Positions 33,242-42,269 of a DNA stretch of 64,000 bases are shown piece by piece. The stretch's first letter is position 1; each line of letters starts with the position of its first letter. The translations under genes were made by a program, and so were the position numbers. The DNA comes from Azospirillum soli (GTDB lineage: Bacteria; Pseudomonadota; Alphaproteobacteria; Azospirillales; Azospirillaceae): contig NZ_JAGINQ010000011.1 in assembly GCF_017876165.1 (NCBI RefSeq), positions 1 through 64,000 of the forward strand. Reading direction: 5' to 3'. The notes under the pieces are model-generated. The model did no database searches. It had not been told where the DNA came from and saw only the letters and a list, made by a program, of their open reading frames with translations.

Positions 33242-34417
33242 ATGAGCGAGAATTTCCTGTCATCCCGCGACATCGAACGGCTGCTCACCTCTCCCTCTCC
33301 GGAGGCGCGCATCGAGACGATGACGAAGCTGGTCCACGACTTCGAACAGGGCGGACTCAGCGAAGCGGAACGGTCGCTGGCCCTGGAGGTCATGCACTGC
33401 TTCGCGGGCGACGCCCAGGCCGCCGTGCGCGAGGCGGTCGCTTGGCAGATCCGCAACAACCCCGTGCTGACCGAGGAATTGGCCGAGCGGCTAGTCAAGG
33501 ACGTGGCGCGGGTGGCCTTCCCGATCCTCCGCGACGCCGACGGGCTCAGCGACGACCTGCTGCTGAGCCTGCTGGCCGATCCGGACGCCGGCAAGCACCT
33601 CGCCATCGCCAACCGCCGCGTGGTGTCGGAGCGGGTTTCCGGCGCCATCGCGGAGACCGGCAACGTCACTGTGGTGACCGCGCTTTTGCGCAACAAGGGC
33701 GCTGCGGTGTCCGAAGGCTCGATCCACCGCGCGCTCGACCGTTTCGGCCGGGTCCGCATGGTCAGCGAGGCGGCTGCGACCCGCCCCGGTCTGCCGCTGG
33801 CGGTGGTGGAACGGCTGATCGCCTTCGTCTCCGACGCCGTCCGTACCACGCTGGCCCGCGCGCATGGCCTGTCCCGCGATCTTGTCGAACGCCTCGTCGA
33901 GAACGGCCGCGAGGCCGCGACCATGCGCCTTTTGCGCCCCGCCCTGCGCGGGTCGGAGGATGTGGAGGCGGTCGCCCAATGGCTGCACGCCAACGGACGC
34001 ATTTCCACGGCGCTGCTGTTCCGCGTGCTGTGCGCGGGAGACCTGTCGCTGTTCACGGCGGGCCTCGGCGTCAAGGCCGGCATCCCGGCGGAGAACGCGC
34101 GCCGGTTGGCGTGGGACGATGGAGCCCTTGGTCTCAACGCGGTGCTGAAGAAGGCCGGCGTCGGCCCGGTGCTCGTTCCGCCCTTCCAGGTCGCCATGGG
34201 TGTCGCCAAGCGCATGGAATACGAGGGCAGCGACAACCGCCGCGACGACTATCAGGCCGAGGTGATGGGCGAACTCTTCGCCAAACTGACCCCGACCAAC
34301 GACTGGGCGGTGGACGAACTGCTGGTGCAGCTCTTCGACCAGAAGTCCGACGAGGTCATCGACCGCGCGCTGGATCAAGCGGGCTTGCCCTTCGCCCCGG
34401 TGATGACCGGGACGTGA
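33242..34417 (+). CDS. DUF2336 domain protein
   Basis: 391 residues, almost entirely helical repeats: LTSPSPEARIETMTKLV, DVARVAFPILRDADGLSDDLLLSLL, and the recurrent RVVSERVSGAIAETGNVTVVTALLRN pattern. This is the DUF2336 family, nearly confined to Alphaproteobacteria and predicted to fold as HEAT-like solenoids. Function is not known. Some members lie beside two-component or motility genes, but here the neighbours are galE and the MarR regulator. No signal peptide or membrane helix; probably a cytoplasmic interaction protein. Confidence 0.8.
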   Translation: MSENFLSSRDIERLLTSPSPEARIETMTKLVHDFEQGGLSEAERSLALEVMHCFAGDAQAAVREAVAWQIRNNPVLTEELAERLVKDVARVAFPILRDADGLSDDLLLSLLADPDAGKHLAIANRRVVSERVSGAIAETGNVTVVTALLRNKGAAVSEGSIHRALDRFGRVRMVSEAAATRPGLPLAVVERLIAFVSDAVRTTLARAHGLSRDLVERLVENGREAATMRLLRPALRGSEDVEAVAQWLHANGRISTALLFRVLCAGDLSLFTAGLGVKAGIPAENARRLAWDDGALGLNAVLKKAGVGPVLVPPFQVAMGVAKRMEYEGSDNRRDDYQAEVMGELFAKLTPTNDWAVDELLVQLFDQKSDEVIDRALDQAGLPFAPVMTGT

Positions 34418-34422
34418 GCGTT

Positions 34423-34444
34423 AAAGCGGATTTCGATCCGCTTT
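34423..34444 (+). terminator. Hairpin terminator after DUF2336
   Basis: AAAGCGGAT pairs with ATCCGCTTT around a TTCG tetraloop, 6 bases after the DUF2336 stop. Stable tetraloop and terminal T residues fit a terminator for the galE-MarR-DUF2336 run. It is also the first of a series of palindromes filling this gap. Confidence 0.6.
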
Positions 34445-34658
34445 GGACCGCGACCGCGGTCCCGGCCGCACGTGCGGCCGAAGCCCGGCCTCTCGCGGGA
34501 ACTTCGTTCCCGCTGGCGGCAGGCGGATGCCAGAGGCATCCGCTGAGAGCCGGCACATGAGGCCGTTTGAATCTAAAGCGAATGCAAATTCGCTTTAGCG
34601 CCCGTCTTCGTGCATGGAAGCCGTCGCTGCACGAGGCCGTTGGAATTCCAACGGCCTC
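34445..34658. repeat. Cluster of perfect palindromes filling the intergenic gap
   Basis: Within 214 bp there are, in order: 34445-34462 (GGACCGC/GCGGTCC), 34463-34480 (18-nt perfect palindrome), 34495-34513 (GCGGGAAC/GTTCCCGC), 34523-34543 (GCGGATGCC/GGCATCCGC), 34573-34598 (11-bp stem, CTAAAGCGAAT/ATTCGCTTTAG) and 34633-34658 (26-nt perfect palindrome centred on AATT). Each is independent of the next, so this is a chain of hairpins rather than one structure. It resembles a mosaic of REP-like elements. No coding frame here is credible. Confidence 0.75.
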
Positions 34659-34790
34659 AGTCGGAGATACCACTTCGCTTTAAACGGTCGCACCCACGAT
34701 GCCTTGATATTCATCTGGTCACACCGGCCGAGCGCGGGTGATTGCTCACCGTCAGTGGCGGGCAAGTCCGGATGAATGCAGGAGGGCGCC

Positions 34791-34931
34791 ATGAACGCCA
34801 TGCAGCCGTTCTTTCACTCTCTCCATCGTGATTGGGCGTCCTGGAGCCGCATCGAACGCATCAGCGCGCTTGGGCTTTTCGCGGGCGGTCCGTTGGCCGC
34901 GTGCCTTGCCTTTGCCGTCCTCATCGCCTGA
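34791..34931 (+). CDS. 46-residue small single-pass membrane protein
   Basis: ATG at 34791 is preceded by GGAGGGCGCC, a near-perfect ribosome binding site. The predicted protein has a polar, basic and aromatic N-terminal half (FFHSLHRDWASWSRIERI) and a hydrophobic C-terminal helix (about 26-46, ALGLFAGGPLAACLAFAVLI). The combination of strong initiation signal and clean amphipathic-then-hydrophobic layout supports a real small membrane protein. No family recognised. It follows the palindrome cluster and precedes a DUF2189 gene. Confidence 0.6.
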   Translation: MNAMQPFFHSLHRDWASWSRIERISALGLFAGGPLAACLAFAVLIA

Positions 34932-35161
34932 CAACCCCCGAACGACGCGACAGCGACGATGAAGACGGCTCCATTCGGCCCGTGATTTGCGGTCCGGGGG
35001 ATTGCGCTTTCTTTTTTGCTGTCTGGGCATCGGTTTGACGGGTGCCATATACTGTTCGGAATGGCGGGTCGCGGTTCTGTCGTGACTGACGGCCGGATCG
35101 GGAGTCCTCATCACGGCTGGACTGCGCCGCCCCTCGAACGAAGCGTTCGGGAGGAGCGCAC

Positions 35162-36025
35162 ATGACAATTCGAAATCCCATTGAGTATGGAATGGACCAA
35201 TACCGGCAATGGTCCCAGGCCGTGGCGTCGGGGAGCCATGCCGTCTATGGAGCGGACGACGAGGTGAAGGTCCGGCCACCGGCAATCCGCCGGATCACGG
35301 CGGCGGACCTTCGTGACGTTCTGGCGAAAGGCCTTCAGGACTTCGGGGCGTGCCGGACCGACGTCATCTTCATCTGCCTCATCTATCCCATCGCCGGCCT
35401 CGTTCTGGCGCGGGCGGCGTTCGGTCGCGACATGCTGCACCTGCTGTTCCCGCTGGCGTCCGGCTTCGCGCTGGTCGGCCCGTTCGCGGCGATCGGCCTC
35501 TATGAGATGAGCCGGCGGCGCGAGCAGGGAGTCGCTGTCCGATGGGGCGACGCGTTCGGCGTGCTCGCCTCCCCGTCGTTCGGGGCGATTTTGGTGCTGG
35601 GGGTGATGTTGATGGCGATCTTCCTGCTCTGGCTGGTCGCCGCCCAAATCATTTACATGGTCACCCTCGGCCCGGCACCCCCCGTTTCGATCGAGGCCTT
35701 TGCACGCGACCTGTTCTCGACGCGAGCGGGCTGGATGTTGATCGTCGCGGGCGTCGGCGTCGGCTTCCTCTTCGCCGTGCTGGCGCTGGTGGTCAGCGTG
35801 GTGTCGTTTCCGCTTTTGCTCGACCGCAAGGTGGGGGTCGCGTCGGCCGTGGGAACATCGGTCCGCGCCGTGATGGCGAACCCGGTCCCCATGGCGATGT
35901 GGGGTCTGATCGTCGCGGCCGGTCTGGTGATCGGATCGATTCCGCTGTTCGTCGGCCTCATCATCGTGCTGCCGGTGCTTGGGCACGCCACATGGCACCT
36001 GTATCGCAGGGTCACGGCGGAATGA
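35162..36025 (+). CDS. DUF2189 polytopic membrane protein
   Basis: 287 residues with about six hydrophobic helices (near 75-95, 98-115, 140-165, 195-225, 238-258, 260-278) after a soluble N-terminus that contains the family's VRPPAIRRITAADLRDVLAKGLQDF. DUF2189 proteins occur in proteobacteria, often near cytochrome oxidase or respiratory genes, but have no established function. GGGAGGAGCGCAC precedes the ATG. It is convergent with the nap operon and separated by a bidirectional hairpin. Confidence 0.75.
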   Translation: MTIRNPIEYGMDQYRQWSQAVASGSHAVYGADDEVKVRPPAIRRITAADLRDVLAKGLQDFGACRTDVIFICLIYPIAGLVLARAAFGRDMLHLLFPLASGFALVGPFAAIGLYEMSRRREQGVAVRWGDAFGVLASPSFGAILVLGVMLMAIFLLWLVAAQIIYMVTLGPAPPVSIEAFARDLFSTRAGWMLIVAGVGVGFLFAVLALVVSVVSFPLLLDRKVGVASAVGTSVRAVMANPVPMAMWGLIVAAGLVIGSIPLFVGLIIVLPVLGHATWHLYRRVTAE

Positions 36026-36026
36026 A

Positions 36027-36064
36027 AAACCGCCGGCCTCCCTGAGATGGGAAGCCGGCGGTTT
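36027..36064. terminator. Bidirectional terminator between DUF2189 and napC
   Basis: An 11-bp stem AAACCGCCGGC/GCCGGCGGTTT with A-runs on the left and T-runs on the right, 2 bases after the DUF2189 stop and 28 bases beyond the napC stop. The A/T tracts on both sides let it serve both convergent operons. Confidence 0.8.
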
Positions 36065-36091
36065 GGGTAGCGCGGTCTGGTGTCCGGTCGG

Positions 36092-36712
36092 TCACTGGGC
36101 GGAGGAGGTGATCCCCGTCCAGCCGGGCGGAACGTCCCTCATGTCGGGCAGGCGGTGGGCGATGCCCTTGTGGCAGTCGATGCAGGTCTTCTGATCGGTG
36201 AACAGATAGGTTTCGTGCATCTTCGCCGCGCGGGGGTTCTGGCGGGTGATGTCCATGGACTCCGCGCTGTGGCAGTTGCGGCATTCCAGGGAGTTGTTGC
36301 TCTTCAGGCGGTTCCATTCGTGGCTGGCCAGTTCCAGGCGCTTGTCCAGGAACTTTTCCCGCGTGTCGATGGTGCCGAAGATCTTGCCCCAGACCTCCTT
36401 GGACGCCTGCATCTTGCGGGCGATCTTGTCGGTCCAGTTGTGCGGCACGTGGCAGTCCGGGCAGGTCGCCCGCACGCCCGACCGGTTGGTGAAGTGGATG
36501 GTCTGCTTCAGCTCCTCGTAGACGTTCTCCTTCATCTCGTGGCAGCTGATGCAGAAGGCCTCCTTGTTGGTGGTCTCCAGGGCGGTGTTGAAGCCGCCCC
36601 AGAACATCACCCCGGCCAGGAAGCCGCCCAGCGTCAGGAAGCCCAGGCTGAAATGGACGCTTGGCCGGGAGAAGGTGCGCCAGCAGCGCACCGCGAAATC
36701 CTTGATGCCCAT
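36092..36712 (-). CDS. napC: NapC/NirT tetrahaem cytochrome c, quinol-to-NapAB electron donor
   Basis: 206 residues: one N-terminal membrane anchor (about 20-40) and four CXXCH haem sites at 54-58, 84-88, 144-148 and 177-181. This is the NapC/NirT layout and size. It takes electrons from ubiquinol at the cytoplasmic membrane and passes them to periplasmic NapB. Its ATG overlaps nothing but lies directly against the napB stop (36713), so translation is coupled. It is the last gene of napEDABC. Confidence 0.95.
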   Translation of the reverse strand: MGIKDFAVRCWRTFSRPSVHFSLGFLTLGGFLAGVMFWGGFNTALETTNKEAFCISCHEMKENVYEELKQTIHFTNRSGVRATCPDCHVPHNWTDKIARKMQASKEVWGKIFGTIDTREKFLDKRLELASHEWNRLKSNNSLECRNCHSAESMDITRQNPRAAKMHETYLFTDQKTCIDCHKGIAHRLPDMRDVPPGWTGITSSAQ

Positions 36713-37183
36713 TTACTTGCCGCCTTCCTTGCCGCGGAGCACCGTGTCGATGTCCTTGAACATGTTGCCGGTGATCGGCCGGGCGTCGGTCTGCGGGACA
36801 TGGCACTGGGTGCAGAAGTAGCGGCGCGGCGACACGGCGCCCAGAGCCTGCCCGTCCCGGTCCTGGAAGTGGGTAATGGAGATCATCGGCGCCTGCGCCC
36901 CTTCGCTGTTCTTGCGGTCGTGGCAGGTCAGGCACTTGTTGACGTTGAGGTCGAGCTGGTAGTCGCGGATCGCGTGCGGGATCAGCGGCGGCTGGTCGGC
37001 GTAGTTGCGGGTCCGCTTCACGTCGTCGACGATCTCGCGGGGCATGGGATCGGCCGGGACGTCCTGCACCATGGGGTGCGGCCCCGAGGGGAGCTTCGGC
37101 GCATCGGCGGCGCCCGCCCCCGCCACCAGGACGGGGAGAGCGGCCACCAGGGCGAAGGCGGCAAGCAGAATGCGGATCTTCAT
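36713..37183 (-). CDS. napB: Periplasmic nitrate reductase small subunit, dihaem cytochrome c
   Basis: 156 residues from the ATG at 37183 (a longer open frame is out of character). Signal peptide about 1-26 (LLAAFALVAALPVLVAGAGAA). Two CXXCH motifs at 84-88 and 124-128, with the distal histidines HPM (36) and ITHF (105) expected of NapB. It forms a complex with NapA and delivers electrons from NapC. The start is 11 bases from the napA stop. Confidence 0.95.
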   Translation of the reverse strand: MKIRILLAAFALVAALPVLVAGAGAADAPKLPSGPHPMVQDVPADPMPREIVDDVKRTRNYADQPPLIPHAIRDYQLDLNVNKCLTCHDRKNSEGAQAPMISITHFQDRDGQALGAVSPRRYFCTQCHVPQTDARPITGNMFKDIDTVLRGKEGGK

Positions 37184-37194
37184 GGTCGGGGTCC

Positions 37195-39690
37195 TCAGGC
37201 GACGGGAACGATTTTGACCGCGCACTTCTTGAAGTCGGTCTGCTTGCTGATCGGGTCGGTCGCGTCCAGGGTCACCTTGTTGATGAGCACGGTGTGGTCG
37301 AAGAACGGCACGAAGACGAGGCCCTGCGGCGGCTTGTTGCGGCCCCGCGTCTCGACGCGGACGCGCACCTCGCCGCGCCGCGACACGACGCGCACTTCCT
37401 GGCCGCGCCGCACGTTCAGCGCCTTGGCATCGTCCGGGTGCATGAAGACCACGGCGTTCGGGAAGGCCTTGCGCAGCTCGGGAACGCGCAGCGTCATGGA
37501 GCCGGAGTGCCAATGCTCGACCACGCGGCCGGTGGAGAGCCAGAAGGGATAGTCGGCGTCGGGGGATTCCGGCGGCGCCTCGTAGGGCAGGGCGAAGATG
37601 TTCGCCTTGCCGTCCTTGTTGCCGTAGAACTTCACGTCCTCGCCGGCCTTCACGTAGGGGTCGTAGCCCTCGCGGTAGCGCCACTTGGTCTCCTTGCCGT
37701 TGACCACCGGCCAGCGCAGCCCGCGTTCCTGGTGATAGACCTCCAACGGCGCCAGATCGTGGCCGTGGCCGCGCCCGAAGGAGGCGTACTCTTCGAACAG
37801 ACCCTTCTGCACGTAGAAGCCGAAGTGCTTCGCCTCGCGGTTCTCATAGGCGCTGTCGCACTCCGCCACCGGGAAGGCGTTGACCTGACCGTTGGCGAAG
37901 AGGACGTCGAACATGGTCTTGCCGCGGTATTCCGGCTTCTTGGCGAGCAGTTCCTCCGGCCACACCTCCTCGATCTTGAAGCGCTTGGAGAACTCCATCA
38001 GCTGCCACAAGTCGGACTTGGCCTCGCCCGGCGCATCGACGAGCTGGTGCCACGCCTGGGTGCGGCGCTCGGCGTTGCCGTAGGCACCTTCCTTTTCCAC
38101 CCACATCGCCGTGGGCAGGATCAGGTCGGCGGCCAGCGCCGTGACGGTCGGATAGGGGTCGGAGACGACGACGAAATTGTCGGGGTTACGGTAGCCGGGA
38201 TAGGTCTCGTTCGCCGTGTTCGGGGCCGTCTGCATGTTGTTGTTGCACATGACCCAGTAGGCGTTGATCTTGCCGTCCTTCAGCATGCGGTCCTGCTGGA
38301 CGGCGTGGAAGCCGATCTTGTCGGGGATCGTGCCTTCCGGCAGCTTCCAGATCTCTTCGGCGTGCTTGCGGTGTTCCGGGTTGGTGACGACCATGTCGGC
38401 CGGCAGGCGATGGGCGAAGGTGCCGACCTCGCGCGCCGTGCCGCAGGCCGACGGCTGGCCGGTCAGCGAGAAGGGACCGCAGCCCGGCAGGCTGATCTTA
38501 CCGGTCAGCAGGTGGATGTTGTAGACGAGGTTGTTCGCCCAGACGCCGCGCGTGTGCTGGTTGAAGCCCATGGTCCAGAAGGACATGACCTTCACCTTGG
38601 GGTCGGCGTACAGCTCGGCCAGCGCCTCCAGGCGATTTTTGGGCACGCCCGACAGCTCGTGCGCCTTGTCCAGCGTGTAGGGTTCGACGAACTTCGCGAA
38701 TTCCTCGAAGGAGATCGGGTCGGAGTCGTTCGCCTTGGCGGCGTTCTTTGCCTTCTGCTCCAGCGCGTGCTCGGGACGCAGGCCGTAGCCGATGTCGTCG
38801 CGGCCGCGCTTGAAGTTGCAGTGCTTGGCGATGAATTCCTTGTTGACGCGACCGGTCTGGATGATGTGGTTGGCGATGTAGTTCAGGATCGCCAGATCGG
38901 TCTGCGGCTTGAACACCATGCCGATGTCGGCGAGGTCGAAGGAGCGGTGCTCGTAGGTGGAGAGCACGGCGACCTTGGCGCCTTCGTGGCTCAGGCGACG
39001 GTCGGTGATGCGCGTCCACAGGATGGGGTGCATCTCCGCCATGTTCGAGCCCCACAGCACGAAGGCGTCGGCCTGCTCCATGTCGTCGTAGCAGCCCATC
39101 GGCTCGTCCATGCCGAAGGTCCGCATGAAGCCGGCGACGGCCGAGGCCATGCAGTGGCGCGCGTTCGGGTCGATGTTGTTGGACCGGAAGCCGGCCTTGA
39201 ACAGCTTCGACGCCGCGTAGCCCTCGAAAACGGTCCACTGGCCCGAACCGAACATGCCGATGGCGGTCGGACCCTTCTTCTTCAGGGTCTCCTTCCACTT
39301 CTCGGCCATGATGTCGAAGGCCTGGTCCCAGCCGATCGGCGTGAACTCGCCGTCCTTGTGGTACTGGCCGTCCTTCATGCGCAGCATCGGCCGGGTCAGC
39401 CGGTCCTCGCCATAGAGGATCTTGGAGAGGAAATAGCCCTTCACGCAGTTCAGGCCGCGATTCACCTCCGCCTTCACGTCGCCGTGGGTGGCGACGATGC
39501 GGCCGTCCTTCACGCCGACCATCACGCCGCAGCCGGTGCCGCAGAAGCGGCAGGGCGCCTTGGACCATTTCAGCTTGGCGTCGTCGCCGGTCGGAAGCAC
39601 GCCGGCCGAAACGGGCATGCTCACCCCGGCTGCCGCCGCGGCGACCGTCGCGGCTTGAACCTTCAGATAATCACGGCGGGACAAAGGCAT
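37195..39690 (-). CDS. napA: Periplasmic nitrate reductase catalytic subunit
   Basis: 831 residues, full length. A Tat signal peptide with SRRDYLK at 4-10 leads export of the folded enzyme. The [4Fe-4S] cluster ligands are C47, C50, C54 and C82. The molybdenum ligand is C180 in ARHCMASAV. Two molybdopterin guanine dinucleotides bind the rest ([24 protein letters not shown]). It reduces nitrate to nitrite in the periplasm, for respiration, redox balancing or aerobic denitrification. All key residues are intact. Confidence 0.97.
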   Translation of the reverse strand: MPLSRRDYLKVQAATVAAAAAGVSMPVSAGVLPTGDDAKLKWSKAPCRFCGTGCGVMVGVKDGRIVATHGDVKAEVNRGLNCVKGYFLSKILYGEDRLTRPMLRMKDGQYHKDGEFTPIGWDQAFDIMAEKWKETLKKKGPTAIGMFGSGQWTVFEGYAASKLFKAGFRSNNIDPNARHCMASAVAGFMRTFGMDEPMGCYDDMEQADAFVLWGSNMAEMHPILWTRITDRRLSHEGAKVAVLSTYEHRSFDLADIGMVFKPQTDLAILNYIANHIIQTGRVNKEFIAKHCNFKRGRDDIGYGLRPEHALEQKAKNAAKANDSDPISFEEFAKFVEPYTLDKAHELSGVPKNRLEALAELYADPKVKVMSFWTMGFNQHTRGVWANNLVYNIHLLTGKISLPGCGPFSLTGQPSACGTAREVGTFAHRLPADMVVTNPEHRKHAEEIWKLPEGTIPDKIGFHAVQQDRMLKDGKINAYWVMCNNNMQTAPNTANETYPGYRNPDNFVVVSDPYPTVTALAADLILPTAMWVEKEGAYGNAERRTQAWHQLVDAPGEAKSDLWQLMEFSKRFKIEEVWPEELLAKKPEYRGKTMFDVLFANGQVNAFPVAECDSAYENREAKHFGFYVQKGLFEEYASFGRGHGHDLAPLEVYHQERGLRWPVVNGKETKWRYREGYDPYVKAGEDVKFYGNKDGKANIFALPYEAPPESPDADYPFWLSTGRVVEHWHSGSMTLRVPELRKAFPNAVVFMHPDDAKALNVRRGQEVRVVSRRGEVRVRVETRGRNKPPQGLVFVPFFDHTVLINKVTLDATDPISKQTDFKKCAVKIVPVA

Positions 39691-39712
39691 GACAGTCTCC
39701 TGCGGGCGGTCG

Positions 39713-40015
39713 TTATTGGGCGGGCGTGGCGGCCACGGGCACGGGAGCCCCGTCTTGGTCGCGGTCCGCGTCTTCGTAGTGGTGGTAGACGAGCGTCGTG
39801 GTGTAGACGCCGGCCAGGGCGTTGATTTCGGCCATGCGTTCGACGACCTCGCCCGCGCTCGCGGTCACGACCGTGACGATGGCCTTGCCGTGCTCCGCCG
39901 CGTGCCAGTCGGTCCCGGCCAGGGCCGCTACGGCGTCCTTCAGCGCGGCGGTCCGTTCGGGCACATGCTGGATGACGAGGCTGGAAATGTGGATCTCGGG
40001 CATGGGCCGGCTCAC
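39713..40015 (-). CDS. napD: NapD chaperone for NapA maturation
   Basis: 100 residues. It has the NapD ferredoxin-like fold pattern: [15 protein letters not shown] at the start, [22 protein letters not shown] in the middle and [14 protein letters not shown] near the end. NapD binds the Tat signal of NapA and holds it until the cofactors are inserted. The frame opens at a GTG (40015) overlapping the napE stop by four bases; an ATG at 40003 is an alternative start that fits the usual NapD N-terminus. Confidence 0.9.
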   Translation of the reverse strand: MSRPMPEIHISSLVIQHVPERTAALKDAVAALAGTDWHAAEHGKAIVTVVTASAGEVVERMAEINALAGVYTTTLVYHHYEDADRDQDGAPVPVAATPAQ

Positions 40016-40182
40016 ATCCCGCCGGAGTGGGACAGCATCTGGTACATCCAGACCGAGAAGCCGAAGGCCCCGACCACGCCGACCGCGACGAACGGCCAGA
40101 TGAGAACGGACAGAGCCAGGAACATCATGGCTTCGAAGCGGCGGCTTGCGGGGGCGTTGGTGCGGGCGGTCGGCGCGTTCAT
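40012..40182 (-). CDS. napE: NapE, small membrane protein of the nap operon
   Basis: 56 residues with one long hydrophobic helix (MFLALSVLIWPFVAVGVVGAFGFSVWM region) that matches NapE of Paracoccus and other denitrifiers. Its role is unclear; it is always the first gene of napEDABC operons. The longer open frame extends into the regulatory region and is not coding. A DNR/FNR-like site lies 77-90 bases upstream. Confidence 0.88.
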   Translation of the reverse strand: MNAPTARTNAPASRRFEAMMFLALSVLIWPFVAVGVVGAFGFSVWMYQMLSHSGGM

Positions 40183-40258
40183 GACACTCTCGTCGTTCGG
40201 CCGGACAGGATCCGGAGGGATGTGAGCGGGAGCTATACGCTTTTGCACATCGAACGAC

Positions 40259-40272
40259 TTGACCAAGGTCAA
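40259..40272 (-). promoter_or_regulatory. DNR/NnrR-type operator for napEDABC
   Basis: TTGACCAAGGTCAA is a perfect dyad TTGAC-N4-GTCAA. Its centre is 83 bases before the napE ATG, so an activator bound at about -41.5 would start transcription near 40224 with a 42-base leader, a normal class II arrangement. Confidence 0.7.
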
Positions 40273-40414
40273 GCCAAGGCTCGCGACCGATAGATCGGCC
40301 GAAAAAGCGAGCAACAACGAACGATTTCCCTTGAAATCATCGCGGTATACTTCGCGGCTTCGGCTATTTAGAACAATTCAAAGCATCATATTCTGAGGTT
40401 GGAATTCTGTGGAC

Positions 40415-40428
40415 TTGATATCGATCAA
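40415..40428 (+). promoter_or_regulatory. FNR box upstream of the Crp/Fnr regulator
   Basis: TTGATATCGATCAA is an exact match to the FNR/ANR consensus TTGAT-N4-ATCAA. Its centre is about 90 bases before the regulator ATG, which places a class II start near 40463. It predicts that an oxygen-sensing FNR elsewhere in the genome switches this regulator on in low oxygen. Confidence 0.75.
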
Positions 40429-40510
40429 GAAGTGGAGGGTGGCGCCATGAGACGGTGTGCGGCAGGGCGCGGAAGGCGCCTTGTCCTGAAACGCAGCTGG
40501 ATCGGTTTCT

Positions 40511-41119
40511 ATGCGACCGAAAGACCTGGACGCTGTGCGTGATCTTCCGCTCTTCGCCGGGCTGGAGGAGGAGCATTTGGAAGGGCTGACAAAAGGCGCG
40601 TTTCTGCAAAGGCTCCCGCGCGACACACTGCTTTTTGAAGAAGGCGACGCGGCCGACTGCCTGCACGTCCTTGTCCGTGGGTCCGCCATGCTGTCGGGCC
40701 GGAACGAATCCAGCCAGGAAACCGTCATCGAGATCATGATGTCCGGCGACTGCTTCGTGCTGGCGGCGCCGTTTCGGGATCTGGCCTCGCGGGAACCGCC
40801 CCTGGCACGGTCGGTGATGAGCCTGCTGGCGCGGCAATTCCGGGGGATGGTCCGGCAGGTGAAGGATCTGAAGCTGTGCAACACGACGCAGCGGCTGGCC
40901 GGTTTCATCCTTGCCCATGCGAAACCAGAGACGGACGGCACCAGCTTCGAACTGCCAATCAGCAAACGGGTGTTGGCAAGCCGGCTTGGCATGTCGCCGG
41001 AACATCTGTCCCGCGCCTTCGCCAAACTGTCCGCGCATGACCTTCGCGTCGAAGGGAGCACCATTCAGGTCGGCTCCATCGAACGCCTCCGCCGCTGCTG
41101 CCGACAGGATGCCGTGTAG
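40511..41119 (+). CDS. Crp/Fnr-family regulator, DNR/NnrR-like, with an apparently shortened sensor domain
   Basis: 202 residues, shorter than the about 225-235 usual for the family. The N-terminal cyclic-nucleotide-type fold starts normally (LPLFAGLEEEHLEGL, FEEGDAADCLHVLVRG, ETVIEIMMSGDCFVLAA), then jumps at residues 85-87 to FRDLASREPPLARSV, the start of the dimer helix. About 25 residues that normally encode the last sensor strands are missing. The C-terminal helix-turn-helix is intact (PISKRVLASRLGMSPEHLSRAF, about 149-170). The four-cysteine FNR iron-sulfur motif is absent, so it is not FNR itself. Context and target sites suggest control of denitrification genes, perhaps by NO. It may have lost signal response. 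Confidence 0.8.
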   Translation: MRPKDLDAVRDLPLFAGLEEEHLEGLTKGAFLQRLPRDTLLFEEGDAADCLHVLVRGSAMLSGRNESSQETVIEIMMSGDCFVLAAPFRDLASREPPLARSVMSLLARQFRGMVRQVKDLKLCNTTQRLAGFILAHAKPETDGTSFELPISKRVLASRLGMSPEHLSRAFAKLSAHDLRVEGSTIQVGSIERLRRCCRQDAV

Positions 41120-41154
41120 CGGGTTCCAGCTAAATCGATTTCGGCCGCATCGAC

Positions 41155-42246
41155 GTGCCTTTCCGTTCCTTCTTTCTCCTGGCAGCGCTCGATGCCCTGC
41201 TGTCCGTTGGCCTCTGGGTGCCGACCACGCTTGGTTGGGAAACGGGCTCGTTCCCCGCTTGGCATGGGCGGGCACTGTTGTTCGGCACGATTCCGGCGGT
41301 GATGGCGGGCTTCCTGCGGACCGCCATGCCGCGCTGGAGCGCGCGGCCGTTGGTCTGCTCCCAGGGCTGGAGGCTTCTGGTGCCGCTCTGGCTGGTCGGG
41401 CGGGCGGCATCCCTATGGGTGCCGGCGGCCCACGCGCCGTTCCTGGCCTTGCTGGCCGCGCTGGTAACGGGGCAGGTCGTGGTGTGCCGGGACCGGCGCA
41501 ACGGGATCGTCGCGGCGCTTACCACCGCGTTGGCCGGGGCGGCCCTTTGGGAACTGCGGTGTGATGGTTCCGGTGTTCTGGACCGGTTGGCCCCGGCGGT
41601 CCTGCTCGGGCTGGTCATGGTGCTGGGAGGCCGGGTCGCGCCGAGTCTCACTGCTTCCCACCTGGGCCTGCCCGGCAAGAAGGCGCTGTTCGAGGAATGC
41701 CCCCTGTTCGAACGGGGCGCCGCAGCGGTTGCCTTTGCCGCGCTGCTCGGCTGGATCGCGGCGCCCGCATCGGCGTTCACTGCGGGCGCAAGCCTCCTGG
41801 CCGCGCTGACCCAGGCGGTTCGGTTGATCCGGTGGCAGGGGTGGCGGACTGTCGGCCGGCCATCCGTGCTTGTCGTTCACGGCGCCTATGCCTGCATACC
41901 GCTGGGCTTTGCCGCGCTGTCCGTGGCGGGCTCCGCAATGGGGGCGGCGCTCCACATATGGACCGTCGGGGCGATCGGGCTGATGTGCTTCGCCATGATG
42001 TCGAGCATGATCCGCAAGCACGCCGGCCACGCCTTTACGCATTCGGCGGTGGTGACGGCCTGCTACGTCTTCGCCGCCACGGCCTGCGTGGCGCGTGTTG
42101 CCGCCGATGCGATGGGGGATGGTCGATCGGTGCTGCTCGCCGGGGCGGCGTCCGCGTGGGTCTGTGCTGTCCTGCTGTTCCTGATCGCCTTCGGGCGCGT
42201 GCTTCTCAATGGTGGCGCCGTGCCAAAAAAGACGCCCACCGGCTGA
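41155..42246 (+). CDS. NnrS family haem-copper membrane protein
   Basis: 363 residues with about 11-12 hydrophobic helices. The N-terminus (FRSFFLLAALDALLSVGLWVP), the FGTIPAVMAGFLRTAMPRW segment, HGAYACIPLGFAALS and the late HIWTVGAIGLMCFAMMSSMIRKHAGH match NnrS, a membrane protein induced with denitrification and shown in Vibrio to ease nitrosative stress. The histidines in these motifs are the proposed haem/copper ligands. GTG is the only usable start (a stop lies 24 bases upstream). It starts 35 bases after the regulator stop, so the two are probably cotranscribed. Confidence 0.82.
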   Translation: MPFRSFFLLAALDALLSVGLWVPTTLGWETGSFPAWHGRALLFGTIPAVMAGFLRTAMPRWSARPLVCSQGWRLLVPLWLVGRAASLWVPAAHAPFLALLAALVTGQVVVCRDRRNGIVAALTTALAGAALWELRCDGSGVLDRLAPAVLLGLVMVLGGRVAPSLTASHLGLPGKKALFEECPLFERGAAAVAFAALLGWIAAPASAFTAGASLLAALTQAVRLIRWQGWRTVGRPSVLVVHGAYACIPLGFAALSVAGSAMGAALHIWTVGAIGLMCFAMMSSMIRKHAGHAFTHSAVVTACYVFAATACVARVAADAMGDGRSVLLAGAASAWVCAVLLFLIAFGRVLLNGGAVPKKTPTG

Positions 42247-42269
42247 ACGCCGATGGGCGGTCGAGGCAA

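Larger units (their letters stand above)
40183..40510. other. Divergent control region between napEDABC and the Crp/Fnr regulator
   Basis: 328 bp with no gene. It holds one FNR-type palindrome placed for each divergent promoter (40259-40272 for nap and 40415-40428 for the regulator). The AT-rich middle (about 40330-40400) fits the two promoter cores. Confidence 0.75.

Noticed and set aside
35035..35056. TTGACG ... TATACT promoter-like pair before DUF2189
   Set aside because: The boxes are about 7 bases apart, far from the 16-18 needed for sigma-70.
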